Source: Stentor coeruleus (lineage: Eukaryota; Ciliophora; Heterotrichea; Heterotrichida; Stentoridae). Taken from it: a stretch of DNA of 64,000 nt. The stretch's first letter is position 1. Each line of letters opens with the position of its first letter. The notes beneath the pieces are model-generated. The model was not told the origin of the DNA. It worked only from the letters and a program-made list of their open reading frames with translations, and did not search any database. This document shows, piece by piece, positions 1 through 9,677 of the stretch. The stretch spans positions 1-64,000 of the forward strand of contig MPUH01000225.1 of assembly GCA_001970955.1 (NCBI GenBank), in the 5' to 3' direction. The translations under genes were made by a program, and so were the position numbers.

Positions 1-324
1 ATACTTGATTAACGAAAGCATTAAGTAAAATATTCACTTTTTAAATTAAATCATTTCTTATACGATAAAATAAACTTTTTTTAATACTAATTTTTATAAT
101 AAACAAATAAACCTTTCGTAATTTACTTTTACTCGTTCTGATAATCAGTTTTTGTTATATTTCCTCTCCATCCAATAACCTCTTTAACCCTTTCAGTCAT
201 TAATCTATCCTATATCATGATAAAAACCTTAGAATTATATAATAAAAAAAGAAAACTAAACATAAATCATATAAAATTAATAAGAAAATGCTAAAGCCAT
301 TCTCAGTTAATAAATGATTTAAAT
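1..324. other. A+T-rich gene-free edge of window
   Basis: This stretch lies downstream of the DNA ligase IV stop. It is very A+T-rich and has no long open frame, repeat or RNA signature that I can see. It may contain the 3' UTR of the ligase gene and the end of a neighbour outside the window. Confidence 0.5.
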
Positions 325-2934
325 TTAGGATTTAACTAAAGCATAAAATGTTTCTTTATCTATAAAACTCCAATTTCCTTCTTCATAATAATCCGGGACA
401 AGGCACAAGAAATGTGTTGTATTTTCATCAGGGATTTGCGAAAGGTTTCCATTACGACTTAATACAATAGTCTTACAAAGTTCAGACTCAAGGCCAATAT
501 TTGGTATATAAAATGTATATCCAAGAAAAGCATAAGCTGGGATTGATCGTAATTCCTCAATAAAATTTTCAGGAAATTCACTCCACCAAGGGTTTTTTAA
601 TGATTTTATCATAATAGTGATATCATATTGAGAAACTTTTTGAGCGAGTTCAAAAACTTCATTCTGATCTTTGTGGAAGAAATTCAAGCTGTTGCCATAT
701 TTTGTAAACTCATTATCGAACTTGAACTTTAATCCAGAACTTGCATGGCATATATACTGTGGCCTGAAATCTAATATTTGTTCATACTTAATACAATCCA
801 ACACCCATTTAGGTAATATTATATTTATATCCTTTTTTTCTATCAGATTCTGAATACGGATAGAATTTTTATCACTTGCTATAACATAATTAGTTGTATT
901 AAGAAAGTTCTGTACTTTATTCCCCCCATATTCTACTATCAATTTTTCTAGTTCAGGTTTGTCTTGAGCTTTAGCAACAAAAAACTCAAACCCTTCAAAT
1001 AATTTTGATTTTGGAATTATACCTTGTGTATCAGTATCTCTAAATGCTTCAAGTACTTCCCCTTTTACCTGTGCTTCTCTTTTCCGTTTTCTTGGTACTT
1101 TAGAAGGATCTTTTTTATGAGCTTCTTCGATTTTTGCTGTTTTTTCAGTAAGTCCTCTTGAAAAATTATCCATAATCCCACTAAACTCACTCAAAGTTGT
1201 TGCTTGATCCCAGTTTTTATCATATCTAATTTTATGTACCTTAGGGAATCTCAATGTAAATTCGCTTGGAAACTTTTCAGTTGGGACAATTTCTGCAGCT
1301 TTAAGTTCAAGGACAATCGACTTAGATGGATCTTTAATATAATAATCAGGTCTTTCACCAGATCCAGGAACCCATTTAGGCCAGTAATCAGGAGATTGTC
1401 TAAAAGCTTTCCACTGATCCTTAAGCCCTCGACGTATTTCCGAAAGTTCATGCAAGCTATATCCAGTCCCAACTTTAGTTACTGGGATAAATTTACTTCT
1501 AGTAGGGTCTTTAAGATCAATTTTATTAGCAACAGCACATAAAAATACTGTTATATGATCAAATTCATCACCTCCACCAGCTCTAAACCCTGATCCATAA
1601 TATCCTCCAACAATAAGCAAATCTAATGTATCACTCAACGCTTCAAAATATTCACTTTTAAGCTTAAGCCATAAATTACTCCTATCATCCGCAATATACG
1701 GCGAGTCCATCCTTTTAACAATCAATCCTTCTTCATTTTCCTCTATTGCTTTATTAAACAAATCAAATACAGCTTTTGAACCTTTGACTTGATAACTTTT
1801 AGAAACTTCAAATTTATTCGGCACAGGATTTATGTGTTTTTCTAATAAAGCTTTTCTATCCACAATCGGTCTTGGCATTAAATCTACACATTCTCCATCT
1901 AAAGTTTCCATATATAAAATATCAAAAACCTTATAACATAATGTTTTACCTGGAGTTTCTTCTAATGCAACAGTTTTATTCTGCCCAAACCGGCCTTGGC
2001 ATCTATTTTCTAAATCCCATACAATAAGTTCTCCATCTAAAATACATGCTCTAAGTCCTTTTATATTGTTAATTATAACATCTTTTAAAGCTTTGCTATA
2101 CATGTTTGTATAATCTACAGCATTTCGACTATATAAAAAAAAGTCATCATTTTGAGTAAAATGACATTGTATTCTTTCTCCATCAAATTTGGTTTCAACA
2201 AAAACTTCAGAATTTGCTAATAGTTTTTTTAACTCTTGATATGGCTTTCGTCCTGCTAACATTGGTCTTATTGGCTGACCTAAAGTGTATAAATGACTTG
2301 AGAGGTCTGTGTTTTTATCACGAAGCTTGGTAAAAACTTCACGAAGGTTGTTTGTGTGGAAGTAGATTTCTAAAGCTTTTTCGTGGTATAGACCTAGGAT
2401 TTTTTCATGAGTTCCTAGTTTCATGTCTTTGAGGATTATTTTTACTAACCACTTTTGTTCCATGGAACTCATCGAACACACTAATTCTCTGAGAACTTTT
2501 TTTTTCTCAGCTTTATCAATAGCATTAGCAAGTTTGTCTAATAGTGCATTAACTTCTTCAACAGATAAGTTTTTAGATGCCCCAATTCTTTTTGACAATA
2601 TAAATTCCAGAACTTCCACAAACCCACCAGCTGGACATCCTTCAAACTGTTTGTTAGGATTTTTATAAAAAACCAGTGCTTCTTTTTCTCTTGTTGGTAG
2701 GTTTAACAATTCTGCATATAGTTTCCCTAATGTTGTTTCTTTGAGCCCATACTGACCTCTTTCCATATCATAACTTGGAACCATAAGTCTGATAATAGGA
2801 AAAAAGCTTTTAACATTTGATTTGAAGAACTTTTTAAGGTTGTTTGCTTTGTTTTTTCCTTTTTGTCTATTAAGTTTCTCCATAAATTCGCACAACCGTG
2901 AAAAAGGCACACTGCATTTGTCTAAATCGTCCAT
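325..2934 (-). CDS. LIG4: DNA ligase IV (ATP-dependent, NHEJ)
   Basis: This 869-aa protein is an ATP-dependent DNA ligase that seals double-strand breaks in non-homologous end joining, acting in the nucleus with an XRCC4-type partner. The helical DNA-binding domain covers roughly residues 1-220. The adenylation motif ETKFDGER is at 247-254 with catalytic K249. Motif III (LDGELIVWD) is near 299, motif IV (EGLIVKR) near 402 and motif V (WLKLKSEY) near 422. A basic linker around 600-640 leads to a BRCT domain at about 643-725 and a second, more diverged BRCT-like region at the C-terminus. Two C-terminal BRCT domains and a length near the usual 900 aa separate ligase IV from ligases I and III. 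The start has the local TATAAAATG context. In ciliates NHEJ is also used to rejoin DNA after programmed elimination; that role here is inferred. Confidence 0.95.
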   Translation of the reverse strand: MDDLDKCSVPFSRLCEFMEKLNRQKGKNKANNLKKFFKSNVKSFFPIIRLMVPSYDMERGQYGLKETTLGKLYAELLNLPTREKEALVFYKNPNKQFEGCPAGGFVEVLEFILSKRIGASKNLSVEEVNALLDKLANAIDKAEKKKVLRELVCSMSSMEQKWLVKIILKDMKLGTHEKILGLYHEKALEIYFHTNNLREVFTKLRDKNTDLSSHLYTLGQPIRPMLAGRKPYQELKKLLANSEVFVETKFDGERIQCHFTQNDDFFLYSRNAVDYTNMYSKALKDVIINNIKGLRACILDGELIVWDLENRCQGRFGQNKTVALEETPGKTLCYKVFDILYMETLDGECVDLMPRPIVDRKALLEKHINPVPNKFEVSKSYQVKGSKAVFDLFNKAIEENEEGLIVKRMDSPYIADDRSNLWLKLKSEYFEALSDTLDLLIVGGYYGSGFRAGGGDEFDHITVFLCAVANKIDLKDPTRSKFIPVTKVGTGYSLHELSEIRRGLKDQWKAFRQSPDYWPKWVPGSGERPDYYIKDPSKSIVLELKAAEIVPTEKFPSEFTLRFPKVHKIRYDKNWDQATTLSEFSGIMDNFSRGLTEKTAKIEEAHKKDPSKVPRKRKREAQVKGEVLEAFRDTDTQGIIPKSKLFEGFEFFVAKAQDKPELEKLIVEYGGNKVQNFLNTTNYVIASDKNSIRIQNLIEKKDINIILPKWVLDCIKYEQILDFRPQYICHASSGLKFKFDNEFTKYGNSLNFFHKDQNEVFELAQKVSQYDITIMIKSLKNPWWSEFPENFIEELRSIPAYAFLGYTFYIPNIGLESELCKTIVLSRNGNLSQIPDENTTHFLCLVPDYYEEGNWSFIDKETFYALVKS

Positions 2935-3093
2935 TTTATAATACCAGAATTGAATAAGTTCATAATAATCCTATAATTAAAATTAAATCTCATGTATAAA
3001 AAGCTTAAAAAATATACAAAAAAATACAAATTATACAAAAACCTATCGAAATCTACATAAATTTCTCATTCAATTTTCGATTTTTACATTTAG

Positions 3094-4050
3094 TCATAAA
3101 AAAACTATCAATTTATCCTTAAAATCCCTACGACAAATTGGACAAACAGCAGTAATCGTCTGTTCAATACATGTACTACAAAATATATGCCCACAAGGTA
3201 CTAAAGCCATATTTTTCTCATTAATATAGCAAATTGAGCATAAAGTTTTCATATACAACTCTTCAATACGTTTCTGCATTTTCAAATTCAACTCCTGCAT
3301 TGGGTTTTTTTTCTCATTTTCCTCCTTCGCATTCTCAACTTTTGGTGTAAAACTCCAAGCTGAAGGTGACAAAACAGAATTAATCTCAACATTAGGAATC
3401 AAACTTGCTAAAGTCATTTTTGGTGTAAAATCTATAGGTCTATGTATTTTCGGCTTACTTTTCTCTTCTTGTTCCCTACGCCAATCAGCAGCAACAGGAT
3501 CATCACTTCCATGTATATAAGCACATCTTAATCCATAATGACAATTTCCTTCATCATATTTAGCACACCTTTTTGTCTTAAAAGTTCTTGGATGATAACT
3601 TGCTTCATTTACCGTATGTGAATGCCCACAAGTATCCCCTTTTGGACATAAAACAGGTGCACGCCATGATCCTTTAAATACATTTGGACATGGTATTTCA
3701 GAATATCTAGTTTTATTTGGATTACGACGTCTTTCAAACTCATGATGATAATTATTGCAATTGCATCCACTACGATTTTTACACTCTTTGATTTTAAATA
3801 AATCTAAAGAAAAATCAGAATGACGAGGTTCAGTATCCATTGCCCGAGTTATAGCTTTTGAACGAGCTTCTTGGGTTATAGGTAAAGATTTTGCCCATGC
3901 ACTTGGCTGACCAGTTGGGTTTCCATAGATTTGTTTGAGATAATCCATAGCTTCTTGTTTTGTGGATGCTCGAGCTGCGTATTCGAGAACATGCCTTTCG
4001 CCAGCTGGGAAGATTTCTTTGAGTTTGACGATTTTGCTTTCAATGTCCAT
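3094..4050 (-). CDS. CCCH zinc finger / RING protein, Unkempt/TZF-like
   Basis: This 318-aa protein is probably RNA-binding and may have ubiquitin-ligase activity. A CUE/UBA-like helical segment may occupy residues 4-42. Three Cys/His clusters follow, at about 90-102, 121-145 and 162-180 (RCAKYDEGNCHYGLRCAYIH), spaced like the CCCH fingers of plant TZF and animal Unkempt proteins, including the YHP...FKTKRC signature. A C3HC4 RING lies at 271-307 (CSICYINEK...CPICRRDF). CCCH fingers followed by a C-terminal RING match Unkempt-family architecture. The protein is shorter than animal Unkempt and has fewer fingers. RNA target and substrate cannot be read from the sequence. It lies 159 bp upstream of the ligase IV start on the same strand. 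Confidence 0.8.
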   Translation of the reverse strand: MDIESKIVKLKEIFPAGERHVLEYAARASTKQEAMDYLKQIYGNPTGQPSAWAKSLPITQEARSKAITRAMDTEPRHSDFSLDLFKIKECKNRSGCNCNNYHHEFERRRNPNKTRYSEIPCPNVFKGSWRAPVLCPKGDTCGHSHTVNEASYHPRTFKTKRCAKYDEGNCHYGLRCAYIHGSDDPVAADWRREQEEKSKPKIHRPIDFTPKMTLASLIPNVEINSVLSPSAWSFTPKVENAKEENEKKNPMQELNLKMQKRIEELYMKTLCSICYINEKNMALVPCGHIFCSTCIEQTITAVCPICRRDFKDKLIVFL

Positions 4051-4197
4051 TTTTTAATTGGCTGTTTAGTAATTTTATAAGAAGAAAATTAGATGGGTAT
4101 TGGGATGAAATATAAGTAAAATTTTTATGAATTTTTGGATAAGAATATATGCTTTAGTTTTGTATGAATACCTCTAATTATTATTGTTATCTTCATT

Positions 4198-4830
4198 TTA
4201 AACACTTGAATTATTACTTTCCTCATGTTCATCATTGCTTGACAACGAATAATGCCACCTTTTTCTATTCTCTACTTGGATTGAGTCCATATCAGGTAGT
4301 TCTTGCAACTCATCTTCTGAATAATAGTTTAAAGAAAATTGATACAAAATTCCTGCAAATGGGAGCAAAGCACAAGATAAAATGGATAAAATCGGTCCTT
4401 CCATTGCGATCTCTTTACCGTTTCCAAATGATATTTTTGTTATACCTAACCAACACCCTACAGCAACAAGCTGCATCGAAAAAGCTAATAGGAATAAACA
4501 TAATCTGATCAAACGACTAATAATTGTTAGAGATAAAATCTGATGTATTATTACAAAGAGCCAGATAAAAGAACATGCTAAGAAAAATACTGTGAATACA
4601 AGGTAGATAAGAGCTGCTTGGGAATATTTTTTATATATACAATGATCGATGCATGGTATTTCCCAGTAGTTTTTTCCTTTATAAATCCCTGATGTACAGC
4701 GAAGAAGACCACCAGACCAAGAATCTGATTTAATCCAGTTATCAGTAATTAGGCTTGATATGCTTATCATCATAGCAATAACTAGAATAAAAACCAGCAA
4801 CCAATCTAGAGTTTTTTTGAATGATCTCAT
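4198..4830 (-). CDS. Four-pass membrane protein, claudin/PMP22-like
   Basis: This 210-aa protein has four hydrophobic segments, at about 11-31, 71-97, 101-130 and 150-170, with a first extracellular loop containing a W...GLL...C...C pattern (SWSGGLLRCTSG then IPC). That loop and topology resemble the claudin/PMP22/EMP superfamily. The C-terminal tail is acidic and Ser-rich and probably cytosolic. A claudin fold in a unicellular ciliate would not imply tight junctions; a general membrane-organising or channel-associated role is the most I would infer. The family call rests on topology and one short motif. Confidence 0.6.
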   Translation of the reverse strand: MRSFKKTLDWLLVFILVIAMMISISSLITDNWIKSDSWSGGLLRCTSGIYKGKNYWEIPCIDHCIYKKYSQAALIYLVFTVFFLACSFIWLFVIIHQILSLTIISRLIRLCLFLLAFSMQLVAVGCWLGITKISFGNGKEIAMEGPILSILSCALLPFAGILYQFSLNYYSEDELQELPDMDSIQVENRKRWHYSLSSNDEHEESNNSSV

Positions 4831-5610
4831 GTAATTTTTTATAAATTTTAGAGTTTAGTAATGGAAAATAGTTTTAATTGCAAAATCGATAAGGTAAATA
4901 TTGATTTTGGATGAATGCTATTAAAAATAGGTATAAGGATTATTGGTAAAATTAGGATAAATAGGTTGAGTAAGGTATATTTATTATTGTGAGTATTCAA
5001 TATAAATTTGCATATTTTTATTTGACTTTGTCTAAAAATCATCTCCAAAATTTTATCGAAAGTACATTTTTGCACATAATTTATTATAGTTATTTTAAAA
5101 TTAACATATGTATTTCTAATTACTGCCTACCAAAATACTAAAAACAAAATTCAAGTTAAATGCCAAAATTAACTTCATGTCTATCAAAATTTATTTTATA
5201 AAAAAATAATATTTTTTAAATGAATATTATGGCCAATTCATATTTGCTTCCTATAATTTTTATATTTTCGAAATTTTAGTAGATAGCAAGCAATATATAG
5301 ATGATAATTTTCTAGCATACAATAAAAATAAGAGTTTTTTTATAAAGAGTCATCAACTTAAATCATTGCCAAAAAAATCTGAGCTATAATGATTAGAAAA
5401 TACTCACATTATATTAAGTATGCTGGATTTAATGGATTTTTATACTGAAATATATTAGAAACTTAAATAGAATTTTGTTGATGAGATTGGCCTACCTAAA
5501 GATAATTTGTACTTATAAAATAAACTTAGAAAAAAAGGTAATAAAGCCATAAGTTAGTGCGAAAATATATAAATTATGCTAGGCATAGTTAAAATAATTG
5601 TTTTAATAAA
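4831..5610. other. Intergenic, divergent promoter region, 780 bp
   Basis: This lies between the divergent starts of the claudin-like gene and UPF1. It is A+T-rich, G-leaning on the plus strand near the left gene and C-leaning near UPF1. A 75-codon open frame on the minus strand (4848-5075) looks like chance. A segment near 5530-5570 (aaaaaaaggtaata, then gtgcgaaaatatataa) resembles one near 41412-41440. Confidence 0.4.
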
Positions 5611-8600
5611 ATGTTTGACTCTTCTCAAACATTACAAATCAACAGATTCCGTAACCAAAGAGATTCACCTGTGCATGACGATTACCAAGACCAAAGCTAT
5701 TTTCCAAATTATCCAGAAAATGATGACCAATATCTTCCTGAAGATGAGCAAATCGCCTGTGATTATTGTGGTGAGACATCAGAAAACACATTATTTAGAT
5801 GTGCAGAAGCTGAATGTGGAAGATGGTTCTGCAATAATAGTTTTATAAAAGAAACTAAAGCTTCACATCTAATATTCCACTTGAATACATTCAATCATAA
5901 AAAAGTTGAAGTCCATGAGTTCAGTCAACTAGGACCGATAGTCTTTGAGTGTATTTCTTGTAAAACAAGTAATATATTCTCTTTGGGATACATTCCTGCA
6001 TTTGATGCTATATACTGTAGAGTCCCTTGCCTTAATGATTTTGAAATTGAAATATCTGCTTGGATGCCTTTGGTTGTTGATAAAGCTCTAGCCCTAGATG
6101 ATTTCTATCTAAATGCTGGGATAAGAAAAAACAAACGCAATAAACCAATCTCAATTAAAATAGCTAATGAAATCGAATCAGCTTATCTCCCATCAGGTTA
6201 TGAAGAGGAAGATTTAGAGCTTCTAGAATCAAAACCTATCCTCCAACGTTATCCAAATCTCAAAGTCTATCTTAAAAGATTTATAAGTTTATTAATCCAT
6301 AATGAAGCTGAAGATAGAAAAGCTATGCAAGGGATTATAAATGAAATAGTATTTCATTTCAATAGTCAAAGAACAGGAGGTTTTATATATGGCTTTGAAG
6401 CAGGATGTAAATTTTCTTTTACTGATACAATTTTTATATCAGATATAACTGGTGCTTGGGACTCTCATGCTACTTTAATAGAAATAAGGGAGGCTAAGTT
6501 TTTTTTTGAGCTTTCAGTCAAAGCTCCACTTTTTGTTACAAAAGTGTCAATGAGAGTTGAAGAGAAAAAAGTTAAAAAAAATCGAACAAGAAAAGAACTT
6601 GAAAGATTCATGTCGGAAAATGTTGATATTGATGAAGATATTGTTAAGATTTTATTAGGGCAGAAAAAAGAATCGTTTATCCCACACAGTTATAATACTA
6701 GTGATTTTTCAATACCAGGAATGAAAATTTTGAATAGCACACAGAATATTGCTGTGAGAAATGCATTAAAGTATAAATTTAGTATTATAGAAGGACCACC
6801 TGGGACTGGAAAGACAGAGACAATTGTGACTATTGTATATAATATATTGAATTTAAGGAGAAAAAGCTATGAGGAATTGTTACAAAAGAAGAAAATGAAT
6901 AGAACGATGATTGATATTTTTACTGAGGCACGAGGGGAGGCTGATCTATCATGTAATGTTGTAGATTACACAAATACTATATGCAAAAAGGTTGATAAAC
7001 TTATTTTACCTCAAAAAAACAAAGTTAATGAAGGTTTTAATAGAAAACTCCAAAAAGAAATAAAGGAATTAAATGCACAGATTAAAGCTCAGGAAGATGA
7101 AATTTCAAATTTAAGATTTAAACTTAAAATGATGAATCATGTTTTAGACCCTCAATATAGTGATTATGAAAATAATCTTCTAATGATGATAACACAGAAA
7201 ACTATGGAAGTTGCTAAATTGCAATCAAAAGCTAAACAAATTGAGCTTATAAACAAGCAGTTTTTGAATTCAGTGCAAAAAAAAGAAGCTCTTTTTTTAG
7301 AAACTGAAGCAAATAGGCCTGTGAAAACTAGTAGCCTACAACCTATAGACGACTTTGACACTATGTTATCAAACGACCCATCTGGAGTATCAGTACTAAA
7401 TTATTCCTATATGCCAGATAGTAAAATCCTTGTTTGCGCTTCTTCTAATACTGCAGTAACCCATTTAGCTCAAAAACTATCAAAAATCGACCCTAATCTT
7501 CTACATATCTACGCTAGATCTAAAGAAGAAGAGTTCAAATTCGATGAAACAAGCCTCAGATACAAAATCCACAATATACTCCGAGACAATAAAAAATATA
7601 ATTTCTATAAACACCTTCTAGATGTTGTAAAAAAACGTAAAAAAATACAAAATGATAAACCAAACGTTAAAAAAAGAAGCCATTCTGTAGACTCAGCATC
7701 AAACAGCTCAGACAGCCAAGAATCATTTGATGATATTTTTGATTATTCAATCGACCATCAATTAGCTCAGGAAATAAAATCTATACAAAATAAAGATTTG
7801 AATAGAAATGAAAGAGAAAATTATCTTACAAGAATCCTTGAAAAAATGAGAGAAGTCAAAGCACAAGTAGAAAAGTCTATAATAAAAGATGCGGAAATAG
7901 TATGTTGTACATGTGCTTCTTCAAGTATTTATATATTAAATGAGTATAAATTTCAACATGTACTTATCGATGAAGCTACTCAGAATTTGGAACCTGAGAC
8001 CGTGCAATGTTTTTTAAAAGGAGCGAGTCATGTTGTTCTTATTGGTGATACTATGCAACTTGGAGCTGTAGTTAAAAGTAATTATGCAGGAGATCTTGGT
8101 TTATCAGTATCCCTTATGCAAAGATTACTCGATAATGATGTACCAAGACAACAATTAAAAGTTCAATATCGTATGCATCCAGATATTGCTGAGTTTTCTA
8201 ATATTATGTTTTATCAAGGTTCTATTCAAAATGGTGTTTCTTATATTGACCGACATTATCATGGATTCCAATTTCCTGAACCAGTTGGTGATCGGCCTTC
8301 ATTTTTTTATAATATTGAATCTAGTGAAGAAATTGATGGTAGTGGATGTTCTTTTGTTAATAGATCAGAAGCTGTTGCTATAAAGAAAATATTAAATTAT
8401 ATGTATGATTGTGGTATACCACCAGAGCATATTGGGATTATTACTTTTTATGAAGGACAAAGAGGATATTTAAGATTTTATTTAGAAAATGGAGAAAATT
8501 CTTTATATATGAGCAAAATTGAAATTTGGTCAGTTGATGCGTCACAAGGAAGGGAAAAAGAGTTTATAATACTTTCATGTGTCAGGGCTAATCAAAATAG

Positions 8601-8904
8601 TGGTGTTGGGTTTTTAAAAGCATATCAAAGGCTAAATGTAGCTATGACTAGAGCTAAGTATGGGTTAATTATTTGTGGAGACTTTCAGACTTTGTCTTCA
8701 GATGAATTGTGGGAACAGTTAATAAACTTTTATGCGAAAAAAAGGCTTATTTTTCAAGGGGACTTTGAAAATATGGATGAACTTGAAATAGACTTTGGAG
8801 ATCTTGAACCTTATACAGTCTCTCGTAGGTTATTTTATGGTGATGAGATGGGAGAATATTTACAAAATAATAATTCTGGTGATGATGATGATTATTATTA
8901 TTAA
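5611..8904 (+). CDS. UPF1: UPF1-type RNA helicase (SF1), nonsense-mediated decay
   Basis: This 1097-aa ATP-dependent RNA helicase belongs to the UPF1/RENT1 group, the core factor of nonsense-mediated mRNA decay. Residues 50-140 form the Cys/His zinc domain (CDYCGETS..., ending GYIPAF...CRVPC), which in other UPF1 proteins binds UPF2. The helicase core has Walker A GPPGTGKT at 395-402, DEATQ at 787-791, QYRMHP at 852-857, and C-terminal motifs VDASQGREKEF and VAMTRAKYG. An insertion of roughly 180 residues, largely charged and predicted coiled coil, separates motif I from the ILVCASSN motif (about 410-605); human UPF1 has only about 20 residues there. The C-terminus ends in an Asp/Tyr run encoded by gat/tat triplets. 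It converges on eIF4E with 122 bp between stops. Confidence 0.93.
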   Translation: MFDSSQTLQINRFRNQRDSPVHDDYQDQSYFPNYPENDDQYLPEDEQIACDYCGETSENTLFRCAEAECGRWFCNNSFIKETKASHLIFHLNTFNHKKVEVHEFSQLGPIVFECISCKTSNIFSLGYIPAFDAIYCRVPCLNDFEIEISAWMPLVVDKALALDDFYLNAGIRKNKRNKPISIKIANEIESAYLPSGYEEEDLELLESKPILQRYPNLKVYLKRFISLLIHNEAEDRKAMQGIINEIVFHFNSQRTGGFIYGFEAGCKFSFTDTIFISDITGAWDSHATLIEIREAKFFFELSVKAPLFVTKVSMRVEEKKVKKNRTRKELERFMSENVDIDEDIVKILLGQKKESFIPHSYNTSDFSIPGMKILNSTQNIAVRNALKYKFSIIEGPPGTGKTETIVTIVYNILNLRRKSYEELLQKKKMNRTMIDIFTEARGEADLSCNVVDYTNTICKKVDKLILPQKNKVNEGFNRKLQKEIKELNAQIKAQEDEISNLRFKLKMMNHVLDPQYSDYENNLLMMITQKTMEVAKLQSKAKQIELINKQFLNSVQKKEALFLETEANRPVKTSSLQPIDDFDTMLSNDPSGVSVLNYSYMPDSKILVCASSNTAVTHLAQKLSKIDPNLLHIYARSKEEEFKFDETSLRYKIHNILRDNKKYNFYKHLLDVVKKRKKIQNDKPNVKKRSHSVDSASNSSDSQESFDDIFDYSIDHQLAQEIKSIQNKDLNRNERENYLTRILEKMREVKAQVEKSIIKDAEIVCCTCASSSIYILNEYKFQHVLIDEATQNLEPETVQCFLKGASHVVLIGDTMQLGAVVKSNYAGDLGLSVSLMQRLLDNDVPRQQLKVQYRMHPDIAEFSNIMFYQGSIQNGVSYIDRHYHGFQFPEPVGDRPSFFYNIESSEEIDGSGCSFVNRSEAVAIKKILNYMYDCGIPPEHIGIITFYEGQRGYLRFYLENGENSLYMSKIEIWSVDASQGREKEFIILSCVRANQNSGVGFLKAYQRLNVAMTRAKYGLIICGDFQTLSSDELWEQLINFYAKKRLIFQGDFENMDELEIDFGDLEPYTVSRRLFYGDEMGEYLQNNNSGDDDDYYY

Positions 8905-9026
8905 AAAATTGTTTAAGACGCAAAAAAAACTAATTTGAGAATGAAATTATGTAACTGCATATATTTTTATATTTTCTTTTTAGCATTATATAGTTTAATA
9001 TACTAAATGTTAATGTGTATGATTTA

Positions 9027-9557
9027 CTAAACTGAGTACTCTACTTTATCTCCTTTATGCTTTTGGAAATCTGCTTTTGTTGCATTGAGGAATTTTTTAA
9101 TGCTCTCTCCCAGCTGGACAGTGGATTTTTTGTCAGCTTGTTTAATCCAAACAGCAATTTTAAACCTTTTTTTAGGTCTGACTGCAAGTTCGGCACCACA
9201 GATGAACTCTGAAAGATCATCATACATATTTCCAATCAGACTCATAAGCAGCAAGCCCCACATGTCTTCCACTTTTTGACTATCTGTTGCAACAATCCAC
9301 CTTCCTCCACCTGCATTCATAGAATCTTCCCATTCAGGCAAAATTTGATCTTTAAACATATAGAAATCTCCTGAATCGTTTAGCATGTCGCCTACCGGCC
9401 TGAAATTATTAAAAACAGACCAAAAACCTTCAGCAGTTTTAAAACTATGAACTTTTGATAGTCTATCTTCCCATTCCTTTACATGCTTTTCATGTCCTTG
9501 TGTCACTCTTTGCTTTGTCACATAAAAGCACCACTCGTTTTCAATCTCGTATTCCAT
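9027..9557 (-). CDS. EIF4E: Translation initiation factor eIF4E (cap-binding)
   Basis: This 176-aa protein binds the m7G cap and recruits mRNA to eIF4F. The two stacking tryptophans correspond to W29 (KEWEDRL) and W76 (PEWEDS), with the cap-contacting Glu at E77. GGGRWI, the LLMSLIGNMYDDL helix and IAVWIK match eIF4E blocks. It lacks most of the variable N-terminal extension seen in the human 217-residue protein. Its start is 120 bp from the divergent start of the oxysterol-binding protein gene, so the two probably share a short bidirectional promoter. It could be any eIF4E isoform; the class cannot be settled without alignment. Confidence 0.93.
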   Translation of the reverse strand: MEYEIENEWCFYVTKQRVTQGHEKHVKEWEDRLSKVHSFKTAEGFWSVFNNFRPVGDMLNDSGDFYMFKDQILPEWEDSMNAGGGRWIVATDSQKVEDMWGLLLMSLIGNMYDDLSEFICGAELAVRPKKRFKIAVWIKQADKKSTVQLGESIKKFLNATKADFQKHKGDKVEYSV

Positions 9558-9677
9558 TTACATATGGTTTTAAATTACGAATTCTCATTACCACAAACAC
9601 ATACACCCAATCAAAACTCTTATCTTTTTCCTTCATGATCTTCTCAATTTATAACATAAACTTTCTATATAAATATA
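9558..9677. promoter_or_regulatory. 120-bp divergent promoter region
   Basis: This is all the sequence between the start codons of eIF4E (minus) and the oxysterol-binding protein (plus). Both promoters and both 5' UTRs must fit here or extend into coding sequence. An A/T-rich tract ending in tatataaatataATG abuts the right-hand gene. Confidence 0.5.

Noticed and set aside
4848-5075. 75-codon minus-strand open frame upstream of the claudin-like gene
   Set aside because: Ile/Leu/Thr-rich chance translation of A/T-rich promoter sequence, with no motif.
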